From Tissierella sp. MB52-C2 (GTDB lineage: Bacteria > Bacillota > Clostridia > Tissierellales > Tissierellaceae), in contig NZ_CP133261.1 of the NCBI RefSeq assembly GCF_030931715.1, positions 2,768,643 through 2,832,642 of the forward strand: a DNA stretch of 64,000 nt. The letters run 5' to 3'. The position numbers and the translations under genes were made by a program. The notes under the pieces are model-generated. The model was not told where the DNA came from, did no database searches, and saw only the letters and a program-made list of their open reading frames with translations. Below are positions 34,464 through 46,689 of this stretch, in pieces (the stretch's first letter is position 1; each line of letters opens with the position of its first letter).

Positions 34464-35714
34464 TTAAATCATTAAATTAGATTTTCCTAGCTTAATTACT
34501 GTACCTAATAGTAAATCACAACCTAATTTTATATCTTCAAATTTAGTATCTTCCTGTGGAGAATGACTTAGACCATCTATACTTGGTACAAATATCATTC
34601 CAACATCAGTTATTTCTGTTAACATTGCTGAATCGTGAACTGCACCACTGTTCATTTTCTTATATGCATATTTCTTCTCTATGGCAACCTCTTCAATAGC
34701 ACTTATAACTTTAGGCGATAGTTTTACACAATCTGACTCACCTACTAAATCTATAGAATATTTAAGACCTCGTTTTTCTGCTACTTCCTTTGTCTTATCT
34801 ATTAATTCTTTAGCTACTATTTCTATTCCTTCTATTTCTACATCTCTAATATCTACATTAAATTCTACTTGCCCTGGTATAACATTTGATCCATTAGGTT
34901 GACAATGAATTTTTCCAACTGTTGCAACTGTATCCTTTAATGCATTTTCTTTCGCCACTTTTTCCATATAAGTAATTATTTCAGCAGCTCCAACCATAGG
35001 GTCTTTCCTTAGATACATTGGAGTAGAACCTGCATGATTTGAAACACCCTCTAAACTTACTTTGTAAGTCTTCATTCCAACTATTGCTTTTACTATACCT
35101 ATAGGAAGGTTTTCTGAATGAAGTATACCACCTTGTTCTATATGAAGTTCCACCATAGCTTTTGATTCTTCTTTCTTCAACACTTCATTTTCTACATTAT
35201 CTACATCCAGTCCAAAATCCTTCATAACTTGATATGCAGTAACTCCATCATCATTTTTCAGTTTATTTAAGTATTTTAACTTATATGTTCCAGATAAAAA
35301 CTTACTTCCAACCATTGTCGTACCAAAGTTTGAACCTTCTTCTTCTGCAAAGATAATTAGTTCAATTGGATTATCCAGTTTAACATTATTTTCTTTCATT
35401 ACTCTAATTACTTCTAAACCCGTTATAACTCCAGTAAGACCATCAAATTTTCCGCCATTAGCAACTGTATCTATATGAGAACCCATCATTATAGAAGGTT
35501 TATCTTCATTGTTATCTATATATTTAGCTCTAATATTTCCTACGCCGTCTATCTTAATGAATAATCCTAAGTCTTCCATTTCTTTAATTAAATATTCTCT
35601 GACCTCTTTATCTTCCTTACCATAAGAAAATCTTGTACATCCCATATTGGGAGTAGCCGTTATCTTTGTCACATTTTCTATATCGTTTTTTATTCTTTCA
35701 ATACAGGACTCCAA
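34464..35714 (-). CDS. Zn-dependent M20 amidohydrolase (N-carbamoyl-amino-acid hydrolase type)
   Basis: A 416-residue enzyme with metal-binding motifs GSHIDTV (about 78), EEEGSNFG (about 124) and ELHIEQGG (about 192), plus the dimerisation domain. The family includes N-carbamoyl-L-amino acid hydrolase, allantoate amidohydrolase and beta-ureidopropionase. It begins at TTG behind GAAGGAGG. A perfect sigma-54 promoter is directly upstream, so it starts the operon. Confidence 0.9.
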   Translation of the reverse strand: MESCIERIKNDIENVTKITATPNMGCTRFSYGKEDKEVREYLIKEMEDLGLFIKIDGVGNIRAKYIDNNEDKPSIMMGSHIDTVANGGKFDGLTGVITGLEVIRVMKENNVKLDNPIELIIFAEEEGSNFGTTMVGSKFLSGTYKLKYLNKLKNDDGVTAYQVMKDFGLDVDNVENEVLKKEESKAMVELHIEQGGILHSENLPIGIVKAIVGMKTYKVSLEGVSNHAGSTPMYLRKDPMVGAAEIITYMEKVAKENALKDTVATVGKIHCQPNGSNVIPGQVEFNVDIRDVEIEGIEIVAKELIDKTKEVAEKRGLKYSIDLVGESDCVKLSPKVISAIEEVAIEKKYAYKKMNSGAVHDSAMLTEITDVGMIFVPSIDGLSHSPQEDTKFEDIKLGCDLLLGTVIKLGKSNLMI

Positions 35715-35750
35715 TTTTGTGCCTCCTTCTATTTTTCTTTGCCATTATGT

Positions 35751-35769
35751 ATTGCAAACTCCGTGCCAA
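35751..35769 (-). promoter_or_regulatory. Sigma-54 promoter
   Basis: Minus strand TTGGCACGGAGTTTGCAAT matches TGGCAC-N5-TTGCA, with GG and GC separated by ten bases. It lies about 37 bases before the amidohydrolase start; the activator gene is upstream. Confidence 0.92.
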
Positions 35770-35944
35770 AATAGAAATATTAATTATATAAATTCTTTTT
35801 AAAGTCGTTTTTTCTTATCTTATACATAAAATAATATGTTAATTACACGCTTTTCAATGGTTTCAAAATAAGGAGTATTGATAAAATTAAAATAATAATA
35901 GTTTTTAATATTCTTAACATTAATAGTTTCTTATAAGATTTTCA

Positions 35945-35986
35945 CATAAAATAAGGTTTTGATGATTTTTGTCATCAAAACCTTAT
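35945..35986 (-). terminator. Terminator of activator gene
   Basis: Perfect 15-bp stem (ATAAGGTTTTGATGA and its inverse, 6-base loop) followed by TTTTATG on the minus strand. A role as upstream activator site was considered but the location immediately after the stop codon favours a terminator. Confidence 0.65.
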
Positions 35987-35997
35987 GATTTATTTCA

Positions 35998-37389
35998 TCA
36001 ACAATATTTTATTTTCAATTTCTTTGCTTTTTTTACTACTGTTGATTGGTCTATTTTTAATACCTCTGCGACTTTTCTAGTTGTTTTATATTTATCAAAT
36101 GCTGATATTAATATTTTACGTTCTAAATCCTCCACTGCCAATTTTAAAGGAATTATTTCATCAGTATAATTTTGCTCCTGAGGAATATCTATTATTTCTT
36201 TAACGTTTGTATCTTCAATTATATTTCCAAGGGTAGTTATTACAAGTCTTTCAACTATATTGCCAAGTTCTCTAATATTTCCTCTGTAATCATAATTTAT
36301 TAGAATATTGTAAGCCCCCTGAGAGATATATTTTTCTGTATTATGTTCTTTATTATACTTATCAAGCATTTTTTTTATTAATCCTGGTATATCTTCTTTT
36401 CTTTCCCTTAAAGGAGGAATAGTTACTGGCACTACATTTAAACGATAATATAGGTCTTCTCTAAACTTCCCTTCACTAATAAGCTTCTTCAAATCCTTAT
36501 TAGTTGCAGCAATTAGCCTTCCTTCAATCTTTATAGGCTTCTCTCCTCCTACTCTAAAAACTTGCTTTTCTTCTAAAGCATGAAGCAGCTTTACTTGAAG
36601 TTTCATAGACATATCTCCTATTTCGTCTAAGAATATGGTTCCTTTACCTGCAATTTCAAATAATCCTTTTTTTCCACCTTTATTGGCACCAGAAAAGGCT
36701 CCACTTTCATAACCAAATAACTCTGATTCTAAAAGATTTTCTGGTATGGCACCACAGTTAATAGGAACAAAAGGTTCATCTTTTCTAGTACTACTTTCAT
36801 GAATTACTCTTGAAATATATCCTTTACCTACTCCTGTTTCTCCTAGTAACAAAACTGTAGCGTCTAAATCTGCTATATGTAAAATTAAATCCATTATCTT
36901 CCTCATTGAAGGACTTTTATAACTTACATCAGAACTGTCTATTCCCTGTCTCTTATTTAATTCTTTTTGAAACCACTGTAACTTGCTTTGCACTTCTTTA
37001 AGTTCTAATCCTAGATTTTGATTCTCCGTTATATCTCTAGAGATATTTATTATTTTAACTATATTCTTATTTTCATCTAATATGGGGATTCCTGTTACCA
37101 TAAGGATTTTATTAGCACCAGTTTTTTGTATCAAAGTCACCTTTTTACCTTTTCTTATGACTTCCGCTGTAACTGAAGTATCAAATACTCCTTGTTTTTC
37201 TAGTTCAAAGGCACTGATTCCAATTAACCCCTTTTCCTGAACTCCAAAATAAGGCTCACATGATTTACTTACTCTAGTAAATACTCCATTTCCATCTGCT
37301 ATGGTAATCTGGTCGTAGCTTATATCCATTAATAATTTCAATTCTTCATAGGCCTGTTTATAGAATTCTAGTAGTTCATCATTATTCAT
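35998..37389 (-). CDS. Sigma-54-dependent enhancer-binding activator with PAS
   Basis: A 463-residue protein: PAS domain (about 15-120), AAA+ domain with Walker A GETGVGKG (about 183), a GAFSGA loop variant of GAFTGA (about 244) and Walker B TIFLDEIGD, and a C-terminal Fis-type HTH (VAEVLKIDQSTVVKKAKKL). It would activate the sigma-54 promoter at 35751-35769 in response to a ligand sensed by PAS. It is upstream of and in the same direction as its target. Confidence 0.93.
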   Translation of the reverse strand: MNNDELLEFYKQAYEELKLLMDISYDQITIADGNGVFTRVSKSCEPYFGVQEKGLIGISAFELEKQGVFDTSVTAEVIRKGKKVTLIQKTGANKILMVTGIPILDENKNIVKIINISRDITENQNLGLELKEVQSKLQWFQKELNKRQGIDSSDVSYKSPSMRKIMDLILHIADLDATVLLLGETGVGKGYISRVIHESSTRKDEPFVPINCGAIPENLLESELFGYESGAFSGANKGGKKGLFEIAGKGTIFLDEIGDMSMKLQVKLLHALEEKQVFRVGGEKPIKIEGRLIAATNKDLKKLISEGKFREDLYYRLNVVPVTIPPLRERKEDIPGLIKKMLDKYNKEHNTEKYISQGAYNILINYDYRGNIRELGNIVERLVITTLGNIIEDTNVKEIIDIPQEQNYTDEIIPLKLAVEDLERKILISAFDKYKTTRKVAEVLKIDQSTVVKKAKKLKIKYC

Positions 37390-37510
37390 TAGTATCGCTC
37401 CTGTCTAGAATAAAAAATCTTATATATATAATATCATTAGTTTATATATTTGTACAAATCTACTATATTATACTTTAGTTTATTGTAATTACTCTCTGGT
37501 TTAGATATTA

Positions 37511-37558
37511 TAAGGTATAAAAAAATGGATTCAAAAGAATCCATTTTTTTATACCTTA
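37511..37558 (-). terminator. Terminator overlapping chemoreceptor stop codon
   Basis: A near-perfect 22-bp stem with a four-base loop (TAAGGTATAAAAAAATGGAT and its inverse). It includes the last two codons and stop of the chemoreceptor gene, with an internal T-run on both strands. Confidence 0.75.
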
Positions 37559-39585
37559 AATTGTTTTACCTGATCGTTTAATTTTTCTGCAATCATTGCA
37601 AGCTGTTCACTGGAGTTAGCGATTTCCTCCATAGCTGCTGTTTGTTCTTCTACAGATGCAGAAGCTTCTTCTGTTCCCGCCGCATTTTCTTCAGATATAG
37701 CTGATAGATTTTCCATTATATGAATGATATTTTCTTCTTTACTAGTTATTTCATGGCTGGAATGATTAACTTCATTAATAACTATCTTCATATCCTCTAT
37801 GGCTTCAGCAATTCCAATGAATTTACTGTTTGTTATACTTACACTTTCAGTTTGAGATAAAACTACTTCTTCTAATTCTTCCATAGTTTTTACTGCTGTT
37901 AATGTTTTATTATTTAAATCCTCCACAATAGTGCTTATTTCTTCTGTAAATTTATTGGATTGTTCAGCTAATTTTCTTATTTCATCTGCAACTACTGCAA
38001 ATCCCCTTCCTGCCTCTCCTGCTCTAGCCGCCTCAATAGCCGCATTCAATGCTAATAAATTGGTTTGACTTGCAATGCTCTTTATCATTTCACTGGCATT
38101 AGCAATTTTCTCTGCACTTTCATTTGTATTTATAATAACCTGTTGAACTTCTTTAGAAGATTTACTACTAACATCTGTTTTCTCCACAAGAATCTTAAGT
38201 ATATCTAATCCTTCATCCTTCAGACTATTTACTTTTTCAGCAGAATCGTTTAGGTTTCCTATATAATATTCATTCTTCACCACTATATCTCCAAGCTCAG
38301 ATATGGATAACACTCCTCTTTCAGTATCCTTAGCCTGCTCAGTTGCTCCAGTTGCTATTTCTTCAATAGCCCTGGCAATTTCATCAGCCGCTGTGGCAGA
38401 TTGTTGGCTAATAGCTGTAAGTTCCTCTGATGAAGTAGCTAGATTATGAGATGTATCAAGTACATTTCTAATTATACCTCTCATTGAGTCCTGCATTATA
38501 TTTATGGCATTAGATATTTCTCCTAATTCATCATTTTTATTTATTAAATCCTCTGGCATCTCCTTAGAGAAATCACCTTCTTCCATGTACTTCATTTGTT
38601 CCTTTAGTCTAGCTATGATTTTCACAGCATAGTTAGAAGCATTAAATAAGATGAATCCTAAGACTACAAAAGATATAATCATCATTATAACAACAAAAAT
38701 AATATTTCTACTAATAGTCTCTTGAACCTCATCTACAGAAAATCCTACGGACACAGCACCAATATGTTCTCCATTGATTACAACTGGGTATGAAATATCT
38801 AAAACATTAACACCCTCTTCTTCATAATACCATTCTTGAGTAAAAGGAACACCATCTATTGCTGCTGATTTGCTGCCTTCATCATCAAGTATTGTACCTA
38901 TTTTTTCTTTGTTATTATGAGCCATGATTTGTAAGTTTTTATCTATAAATAATCCATAATAAATCTGTTCATCCTGTGATATTTCGTCTAAAAAACTTTG
39001 GTAACTAAAAGAATCTGTTAGTTCCTGAACTTTATTCGCATTTATACCTATTTGTACAAAGGTTCCTTTTGGTCCCTTTAAATATCCATACTTTAAATAA
39101 TTTTCAGACTCTGAATCTTTTCTAATCTCCTCTATTAATTCCTTATCACTACTTGTCATAAAGTTATGGACAGCATGTCCTTGATTGGCTTTCCAACCTA
39201 CGTATCCATCAGTATTGGAATAGAGAGTTACTCCATCTGAACTATAATAGTTTATTTGTTCTACTTCTAAGTCTTCAGCTAGATTTTTCATAAGTTCATT
39301 GCTTAACCTATCTTCACTACCTATTACCATTTTTGCAGCAGATTTGATTTTATTGTCTAAAGAATTATTGATTATTTCCAATGACCTATAGTTGTCCTCT
39401 ATATTTGCTATAAATCTTTCTGCTAGGTAGACTCCGTTATGCTCCATCTCGTTGATCAAGCTTGTTCTCAAGAAATAAGAAGAAAAAACGCCTATAGTTG
39501 TAATTACAATAAATACTACAATTAATGGAATTACAATTAATTTTGTCTTTATAGAGCCTTTTTTATTTTTTACAATTCCCTTCAT
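37549..39585 (-). CDS. Methyl-accepting chemotaxis protein
   Basis: A 678-residue receptor: N-terminal membrane helix (about 12-36), a large extracellular dCache-like sensor domain (about 40-285), a second helix (about 290-315), HAMP, and the cytoplasmic signalling domain with the hairpin [21 protein letters not shown] choose the ATG at 39583-39585 behind GGGAGGAG instead of the TTG further upstream. The ligand is unknown. Confidence 0.93.
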   Translation of the reverse strand: MKGIVKNKKGSIKTKLIVIPLIVVFIVITTIGVFSSYFLRTSLINEMEHNGVYLAERFIANIEDNYRSLEIINNSLDNKIKSAAKMVIGSEDRLSNELMKNLAEDLEVEQINYYSSDGVTLYSNTDGYVGWKANQGHAVHNFMTSSDKELIEEIRKDSESENYLKYGYLKGPKGTFVQIGINANKVQELTDSFSYQSFLDEISQDEQIYYGLFIDKNLQIMAHNNKEKIGTILDDEGSKSAAIDGVPFTQEWYYEEEGVNVLDISYPVVINGEHIGAVSVGFSVDEVQETISRNIIFVVIMMIISFVVLGFILFNASNYAVKIIARLKEQMKYMEEGDFSKEMPEDLINKNDELGEISNAINIMQDSMRGIIRNVLDTSHNLATSSEELTAISQQSATAADEIARAIEEIATGATEQAKDTERGVLSISELGDIVVKNEYYIGNLNDSAEKVNSLKDEGLDILKILVEKTDVSSKSSKEVQQVIINTNESAEKIANASEMIKSIASQTNLLALNAAIEAARAGEAGRGFAVVADEIRKLAEQSNKFTEEISTIVEDLNNKTLTAVKTMEELEEVVLSQTESVSITNSKFIGIAEAIEDMKIVINEVNHSSHEITSKEENIIHIMENLSAISEENAAGTEEASASVEEQTAAMEEIANSSEQLAMIAEKLNDQVKQFKV

Positions 39586-39723
39586 AAACTCTCCTCCCAA
39601 ATTATCTTTTGTGATTTTTATTCAGAACATCATATGAAAATTATAATTACGGCTATTCATACCCAGATTTATCCTTTAAAAACATTTTTCATCATAATTC
39701 TACAAATATCTACAATTATTACA

Positions 39724-40539
39724 TTATTTACCTTCCATGGGGAAAAGCTCTTGTATTTGAGATAGATATATAAATTCAATTCCTTCTTCCTTTAACTTCT
39801 TAGACATCTTATCTATGGCATCCACAGTAATCTTACCACCTTGACCTCCTACATGGCCAATACCTACAGCATATCCTTTTTCTAATGCTATTTTTCCAAG
39901 CTGATTCATAGCATTTGAAATAGAGTAGTCATTTCTCTCATTATCTAAAAAAACATCTCTTTTAAAATATACTATTCCTAGTTCTTTACTTATATCTTCT
40001 GTAACTTTAGTTTCGTCAGTTCTACTATTTAAGAAATAAAGGTTTCTCTCTTTAACTACATTTAAAATTTCTCTCATAATTACTTTATCTTTCATAATCT
40101 TAGAACCCATATGATTATTTATTCCCTTTGCCCATTTTACTTGGTCTAAAGCATCATTAACTATTTCTTTAATCTCATCATCACATAGATTATCTCGTAT
40201 TGCCCTAGGTCCCAACCATTTTGGGTCTCCCTTTTCAGGTTCCATGGGTAAATGAAGTATTATTTCCATATTAGCATCATATGCCTTTTTTGCATCAATC
40301 TCTGTATATTCTAAAAACGGCATTACCGCTGCAGTAATTGGTATATCAAGCTTAGCCAGTTCATCTATACCTTCTCCGTTGTTTCCAAAGTCGTCTATAA
40401 CTAAGGCTACATACCCTGTTGGAGTAGTATTAGCTGCAAGATCTTTTTCCAAAAGAATAAATTTAAAAATAAGAAAAAATATAATAACAAGAATTAAACA
40501 AATAAGAGCTATTGTTTTTTTATTTGTAACAATAATCAT
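39724..40539 (-). CDS. Divergent polysaccharide deacetylase (YibQ-like)
   Basis: A 271-residue protein with one N-terminal membrane segment (9-29) and a NodB-like barrel: VALVIDDFGNNG (about 44-55), ILHLPMEPE (about 95) and NHMGSKIM (about 142). This is the divergent deacetylase group of YibQ. It is probably an extracellular, membrane-anchored hydrolase of unknown substrate. A dyad AATAATTCATA with its inverse is at 40570-40599. Confidence 0.83.
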   Translation of the reverse strand: MIIVTNKKTIALICLILVIIFFLIFKFILLEKDLAANTTPTGYVALVIDDFGNNGEGIDELAKLDIPITAAVMPFLEYTEIDAKKAYDANMEIILHLPMEPEKGDPKWLGPRAIRDNLCDDEIKEIVNDALDQVKWAKGINNHMGSKIMKDKVIMREILNVVKERNLYFLNSRTDETKVTEDISKELGIVYFKRDVFLDNERNDYSISNAMNQLGKIALEKGYAVGIGHVGGQGGKITVDAIDKMSKKLKEEGIEFIYLSQIQELFPMEGK

Positions 40540-40569
40540 ATAAAATACCCCCTAAAAATATTATGAAAA

Positions 40570-40599
40570 AATAATTCATACATTAATATATGAATTATT
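40570..40599. promoter_or_regulatory. Inverted repeat upstream of the YibQ-like gene
   Basis: AATAATTCATA and its exact inverse, spaced by 8 bases, 30 bases before the start codon. Possible operator or leader hairpin. Confidence 0.4.
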
Positions 40600-40691
40600 C
40601 CCTAGTAATATTAAAGAAGCAAACAGCAAAATTCAATTAAATATTAATTCATAGCTGCTTATTAGTTATTGTATTACTACACTTTCGTCAT

Positions 40692-40737
40692 AAAAAAAGA
40701 GGCCTCACATAAGTTCTCTAAACTTATGTGTAGCCTC
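40692..40737 (-). terminator. groEL terminator
   Basis: A long stem (CACATAAGTT/AACTTATGTG extended by GAGGC/GCCTC) followed on the minus strand by seven T residues. Confidence 0.88.
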
Positions 40738-40822
40738 TAATGTTTGTGTTTTGGCAACAAAATGGCAATAAATCAATTCCATCTTGTTTCAAACCTAGTA
40801 AATGTAGCAGGTCTGGGGTTTA

Positions 40823-42460
<1,638 letters not shown>

Positions 42461-42514
42461 TTACATACACTCCTTTTCGAATTTACTCCACAAATTTAAA
42501 GTTGATAATTTTTC

Positions 42515-42796
42515 CTACTCTACTATTGCTAATATATCGGATAATTTTAATATATTTAATTCTTCGCCATCTACTTTAATTTCAGTTCCTGCATATTTTG
42601 AAAATATTACTTTGTCGCCTACTTTAATTTGGTCTTTTTTCTTTTCGTCATTTGTAATATCTGCACCAATCGCAACTACTTCAGCCATTTGTGGTTGTTC
42701 TTTAGCAGCACTTGGTAAAACTATACCTGATTTTGTTTTTTCTTCTGCTTCAACCTTCTTAATTACAATTCTATCACCTAACGGTCTTAGGTTCAT
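42515..42796 (-). CDS. groS: Co-chaperonin GroES
   Basis: A 93-residue GroES with the PLGDRIVIK start and the mobile loop (EAEEKTKSGIVLPSAAKEQP, about 16-35). It caps the GroEL ring. First gene of the operon under CIRCE control. Confidence 0.98.
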   Translation of the reverse strand: MNLRPLGDRIVIKKVEAEEKTKSGIVLPSAAKEQPQMAEVVAIGADITNDEKKKDQIKVGDKVIFSKYAGTEIKVDGEELNILKLSDILAIVE

Positions 42797-42839
42797 AATT
42801 AACTACCTCCCTATGTTAATAGTAATATTTTTCATTTTA

Positions 42840-42866
42840 TTAGCACTCATTGTCGTCGAGTGCTAA
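42840..42866. promoter_or_regulatory. CIRCE element (HrcA operator)
   Basis: TTAGCACTC-N9-GAGTGCTAA, a perfect match to the CIRCE consensus, 44 bases before groES. It binds HrcA. Confidence 0.98.
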
Positions 42867-43001
42867 TATGTACAATATATATGTTACTTAATTAAATTGA
42901 TGGAATCAAGTTCCAAATTTTACCGTTTTTGACCATTATATGTAATATTTGCAGATTAGCTATCTCAATCTCTCATTTTCTCCAAATTCCTCTATTTTTC
43001 C

Positions 43002-43691
43002 TTACAGAGCAACTAATTCAATTAACATATAGTAAATCAATGGTATAAATACAGCTGGAAGCATATTTCCTATCTTTATTTTCTTTATACCTAGTATATT
43101 AATTCCTATTGCTATGATTAAGATACTTCCTACTGCTGACATTTCATTTACAACTTGTGGAGTTAATAATTCATTTACTAAATTAGCTAAAAGAGTAATA
43201 CTACCTTGATAAATAAATACTGGAATACTAGCAAAAGCCACTCCTATACCTAAGGTTGATGCAAATATTATGGATGAAATACCATCAATAATTGATTTTG
43301 CAAATAAAGTCTCATACTTCCCCTGTATACCTGCTTCTAGAGATCCAACTATGGCCATAGCACCTATACAAAATACTAAAGAAGCAGTTACAAATCCTTT
43401 AGAGAAATTGCTGTCTTTTTTATCAAACCTTCTCTGTAAATTATTACCTAAATTTTCAAGCATATTCTCTATTCCAATTATTTCTCCTAATAGACTTCCT
43501 AATACGATACTTCCTATGACTAGAATAATATTTTCTGACTTTATTCCTCCAGTAATTCCAATAATAATTACACAAAGCCCAATTCCATCCATTATAGTAT
43601 CCTTATATTCTTCCTTTATTCCTTTTCTTAAACCTATACCCAATAAAGATCCTAATATAATTGCTAAACTATTTACTATTGTTCCTAACAT
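43002..43691 (-). CDS. DUF554 membrane protein
   Basis: A 229-residue protein with about seven membrane segments (GTIVNSLAIILGSLLGIGLR start; NLQRRFDKK loop near 85; GIGVAFASIPVFIYQGSITL). This matches the DUF554 (YdfK/YqgA) family, whose function is unknown. Monocistronic. Confidence 0.83.
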   Translation of the reverse strand: MLGTIVNSLAIILGSLLGIGLRKGIKEEYKDTIMDGIGLCVIIIGITGGIKSENIILVIGSIVLGSLLGEIIGIENMLENLGNNLQRRFDKKDSNFSKGFVTASLVFCIGAMAIVGSLEAGIQGKYETLFAKSIIDGISSIIFASTLGIGVAFASIPVFIYQGSITLLANLVNELLTPQVVNEMSAVGSILIIAIGINILGIKKIKIGNMLPAVFIPLIYYMLIELVAL

Positions 43692-43827
43692 AATTCATCT
43701 ACCTCCTTTACTTCAGTAAATGGTGAATAACCGAGAATGGTAGTTAAAAAACACAAAATCCTCACTCAGATCTATCCACTTTTACTATATTTAAATAGAA
43801 TACACTATTTTAAGAATCTTTTCTATC

Positions 43828-43862
43828 AAAAAAATGGAATCCTTTTAAAGAATTCCATTTTT
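43828..43862 (-). terminator. Terminator of Bce-like transporter operon
   Basis: AAAAATGGAAT/ATTCCATTTTT stem followed by T residues on the minus strand. Confidence 0.75.
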
Positions 43863-43871
43863 ACTCTATTT

Positions 43872-45827
43872 TTAATTATATTTCACTTTTCTTATATACA
43901 TTGTCCTTATTATAATAAAATAAATCATCTGAAATACTAAATATCCCAATGCAACTACAAGACCATTTGTAAAAAGATTTTGTTGAAGTAAATTAGAAAG
44001 GGATTTCAATGCAAATAAAGAATGTGTAGTACTAACCACAAAGGGTAAAAAGAATATAGTCCCTATTTGCTTAGTTATTATCTTATTTATCTCCTTCTCC
44101 GTTGTTCCAATTTTTCTAAGTATATCGTATTCTACTTTATCCTGTTTTACTTCGTTGAATAGTTTGAAATATATTATACTGCCTGAAGCTATAAAGAATA
44201 AAAAGGCTATGAAAAATCCTATGAATAATGTAAACCCGAAATTATTTCTAATACTTTTATATGGAATTGCTTTGGCATAATAGCTGTATTGGTATTTATT
44301 GCCCAGCATCTCCTTTATTTCAACTGAAGCATCAAAGGAATTCTTCCATTTATCTAGTTTTATTCCATTGTATATAACCACATCATCATTTTCTGCTATT
44401 TCCAGCCAGTTTTCATAGTCTTTGTCATTTAATATAAATGTATCAAAATATCCTAATTTATTTAAGGACATTACATTATCATGTAATTCACCACTTACCT
44501 TATATTCTTTTATTTTGTCCTTTAGTTTTAATTGTGCTGTTTCTAGAGGATACCTCTTAATTTTTTCTGGTTTACCATCATAGCCAATTGTCTCATAAGG
44601 GAAATTATATACTACCTCATTCTCTTTTACTGTAATTTCATCCTTTCCCTGATAAATTGCTAGCTTATTATAATCTTCATTAGATATAAGTAAAATCTCT
44701 TCTCTAATACTATCATTGATTTTTTTAGATTCATTTTTAACCTTTATATTTTTAACTGTATGAAACTCATCTATTTTTAAATCATGTTTCTTTAGGATTT
44801 CTTTTGCTTTATCTATACTCTGATTATCCTTTAATGTTTCTCCTTTTTGTATTATTCCAATATCCTCCGGTGTATCAATTCCTGATATACTAGATATTTC
44901 TGTAAAAAATGAATATATGGTTTCTGTAGCAGTAAAAGTAATTGCACCTAAAATAGCTGCTGCAAATAATACCTTAGCTGTATCCTGTAATTTAAATATC
45001 ATTTGAGAATAGGATATCATATTAACCTTTTTATAAAGGATATTTTTATTTTTTAAAATTTTATTAGCCACAGCTATACTAAATTGAGTAAATGTAAAAT
45101 AGGTACCAGCTACAACTATAAATATAACTGGAAGCATAGCCAAAGGTACAAAAGCACCTTCTACAATCCAAGCTATGCCATATCCTAACGCCAATAAACT
45201 AACACCAAGAATTGACTTCTTTCTTGAAAAGTTTGGTATTTCTTTAGGTATCTTACTGCTTTTAATCTGCTGTATTATTTCTTTATTCTTTATTTTAAAA
45301 AGCATTAAAGTACTTACTAGCTCAAATAAGGCAAAGAATAATAAAATAGTAAGTCCTAAAGCTTTAAAGGATATGTTAAATGGAAGACTGATATCCATAA
45401 ATGCTTCCATTGCCATGAGAAATAATTTTGAAAAAGCTATTCCTGATAATATACCTGTTCCTATAGATAAAAGAGATATTATCGTACTTTCTATAAATAC
45501 ATATTTCTTTATTTGCTTTCTAGTCATTCCGTATAAAGAAAGAAGTCCAAACTCCCTTCCCCTAGATTTTAAAAATATAGAGGTAGAATAGCCTACAAAT
45601 AATACTGAAAATATTACTATTATTACTTGACAAGCTATCATACCGTTAATTACACCCATCTGCGCTACTGGATGTCCTCCTATATTCTTATAATTTAAAG
45701 AGGGATGAAATACAAAATTAGCAAATATAAAAAATGCTGTAACAGCAAATGCATTACTTAAATAATACATTACATACCTATATAAATTTCCTTTAACATT
45801 GCTAAGAGCCATATTAGATATTTTCAT
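43872..45827 (-). CDS. ABC transporter permease, BceB-like
   Basis: A 651-residue FtsX-type permease with ten expected membrane segments and a large extracellular domain (about 305-530), as in BceB. Start is the ATG at 45825-45827 behind GGAGGTGGG, overlapping the ATPase gene by 14 bases. Together with the ATPase it would remove bacitracin- or lantibiotic-like peptides and signal to the histidine kinase. Confidence 0.9.
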   Translation of the reverse strand: MKISNMALSNVKGNLYRYVMYYLSNAFAVTAFFIFANFVFHPSLNYKNIGGHPVAQMGVINGMIACQVIIVIFSVLFVGYSTSIFLKSRGREFGLLSLYGMTRKQIKKYVFIESTIISLLSIGTGILSGIAFSKLFLMAMEAFMDISLPFNISFKALGLTILLFFALFELVSTLMLFKIKNKEIIQQIKSSKIPKEIPNFSRKKSILGVSLLALGYGIAWIVEGAFVPLAMLPVIFIVVAGTYFTFTQFSIAVANKILKNKNILYKKVNMISYSQMIFKLQDTAKVLFAAAILGAITFTATETIYSFFTEISSISGIDTPEDIGIIQKGETLKDNQSIDKAKEILKKHDLKIDEFHTVKNIKVKNESKKINDSIREEILLISNEDYNKLAIYQGKDEITVKENEVVYNFPYETIGYDGKPEKIKRYPLETAQLKLKDKIKEYKVSGELHDNVMSLNKLGYFDTFILNDKDYENWLEIAENDDVVIYNGIKLDKWKNSFDASVEIKEMLGNKYQYSYYAKAIPYKSIRNNFGFTLFIGFFIAFLFFIASGSIIYFKLFNEVKQDKVEYDILRKIGTTEKEINKIITKQIGTIFFLPFVVSTTHSLFALKSLSNLLQQNLFTNGLVVALGYLVFQMIYFIIIRTMYIRKVKYN

Positions 45828-46581
45828 TATACCCACCTCCAAGAAGTGATAATGAATCTAATATTTCCTTGAAGAACAATTGTCTATTGCCGCTCTTTGT
45901 TATTTCTAGAAAGAATCTTCCATCCTTTATCATTATTATTTTGTTGCAAAAGCTTGCAGCAAAGGCATCATGAGTTACCATTACTATTGTTGCTTTTCTT
46001 TCCTTATTTATCTTCTCCAAGGAACTCATAAGGTCAAAGGATGCCTTTGAATCTAAATTCCCTGTAGGCTCATCAGCTAATATAATAGCTGGCTTATTTA
46101 TCATAGCTCTAGCACAAGCAGTCCTTTGTTGCTGTCCTCCTGATATTTCATAGGTTCTTTTATTTAGAATGTCCTTAATATTTAATATCGTTGATATCTC
46201 TTCTAGCTTTTCTTCAATTTCTTTGTTTTTAAACTCTTCCAGCACTAATGGTAAAATTATATTTTCCCTTACAGATAAGGTGTCTAGTAAATTAAAATCT
46301 TGAAATATAAATCCTAGATTATTTCTTCTAAATATGGCCAAATTATCTGGCTTTAATCTATGAGGGTTTTGTCCATTTATTAGTACTTCACCAGAAGATG
46401 GTGAGTCTATTGTGGCAAGGATATTTAAAAGAGTAGTCTTTCCACTACCTGATGGACCCATAATTCCTACAAACTCTCCTTCTTTTATACTTATATCAAA
46501 TTCATCTAAGGCCTTAACAGATAATCCCTTTCCCTTACTTCCATATATCTTAGATAAACCTTTTGTTTCTAATACTGTCAT
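45814..46581 (-). CDS. ABC transporter ATP-binding protein, BceA-like
   Basis: A 255-residue ATPase: Walker A GPSGSGKTT (about 43), signature ISGGQQQRTACARAM and Walker B IILADEPTGNLD, as in BceA. The ATG at 46579-46581 has TAGGAGGAA upstream. The BceR-like operator (46674-46687) and a TATAAT box precede it. Confidence 0.93.
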   Translation of the reverse strand: MTVLETKGLSKIYGSKGKGLSVKALDEFDISIKEGEFVGIMGPSGSGKTTLLNILATIDSPSSGEVLINGQNPHRLKPDNLAIFRRNNLGFIFQDFNLLDTLSVRENIILPLVLEEFKNKEIEEKLEEISTILNIKDILNKRTYEISGGQQQRTACARAMINKPAIILADEPTGNLDSKASFDLMSSLEKINKERKATIVMVTHDAFAASFCNKIIMIKDGRFFLEITKSGNRQLFFKEILDSLSLLGGGYNENI

Positions 46582-46627
46582 TTTTTTTCCTCCTATAATC
46601 AATCTTATGATTATACTATATAAAATT

Positions 46628-46687
46628 AAGGGAAATCTTCATATTGATTTCCCTTTCAAATTTAATCTTTATCTTACAACTTTGTCA
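46628..46687 (-). promoter_or_regulatory. Duplicated Bce-type promoter element, copy 1
   Basis: A 60-bp stretch identical at 53 of 60 positions to 51933-51992. On the minus strand it contains TGACA-AAGT-TGTAA (46674-46687), the TNACA-N4-TGTAA pattern of BceR-type regulators, then a 10-bp hairpin (GGGAAATC/GATTTCCC), followed outside it by TATAAT. It begins three bases after the end of the kinase gene and controls the transporter. Confidence 0.8.
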
Positions 46688-46689
46688 TA

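Noticed and set aside
35951-35986. Perfect 15-bp inverted repeat as upstream activator site for the sigma-54 promoter
   Set aside because: It starts 12 bases after the activator stop codon and has a T-rich tail, so a terminator is preferred, though a dual role cannot be excluded.
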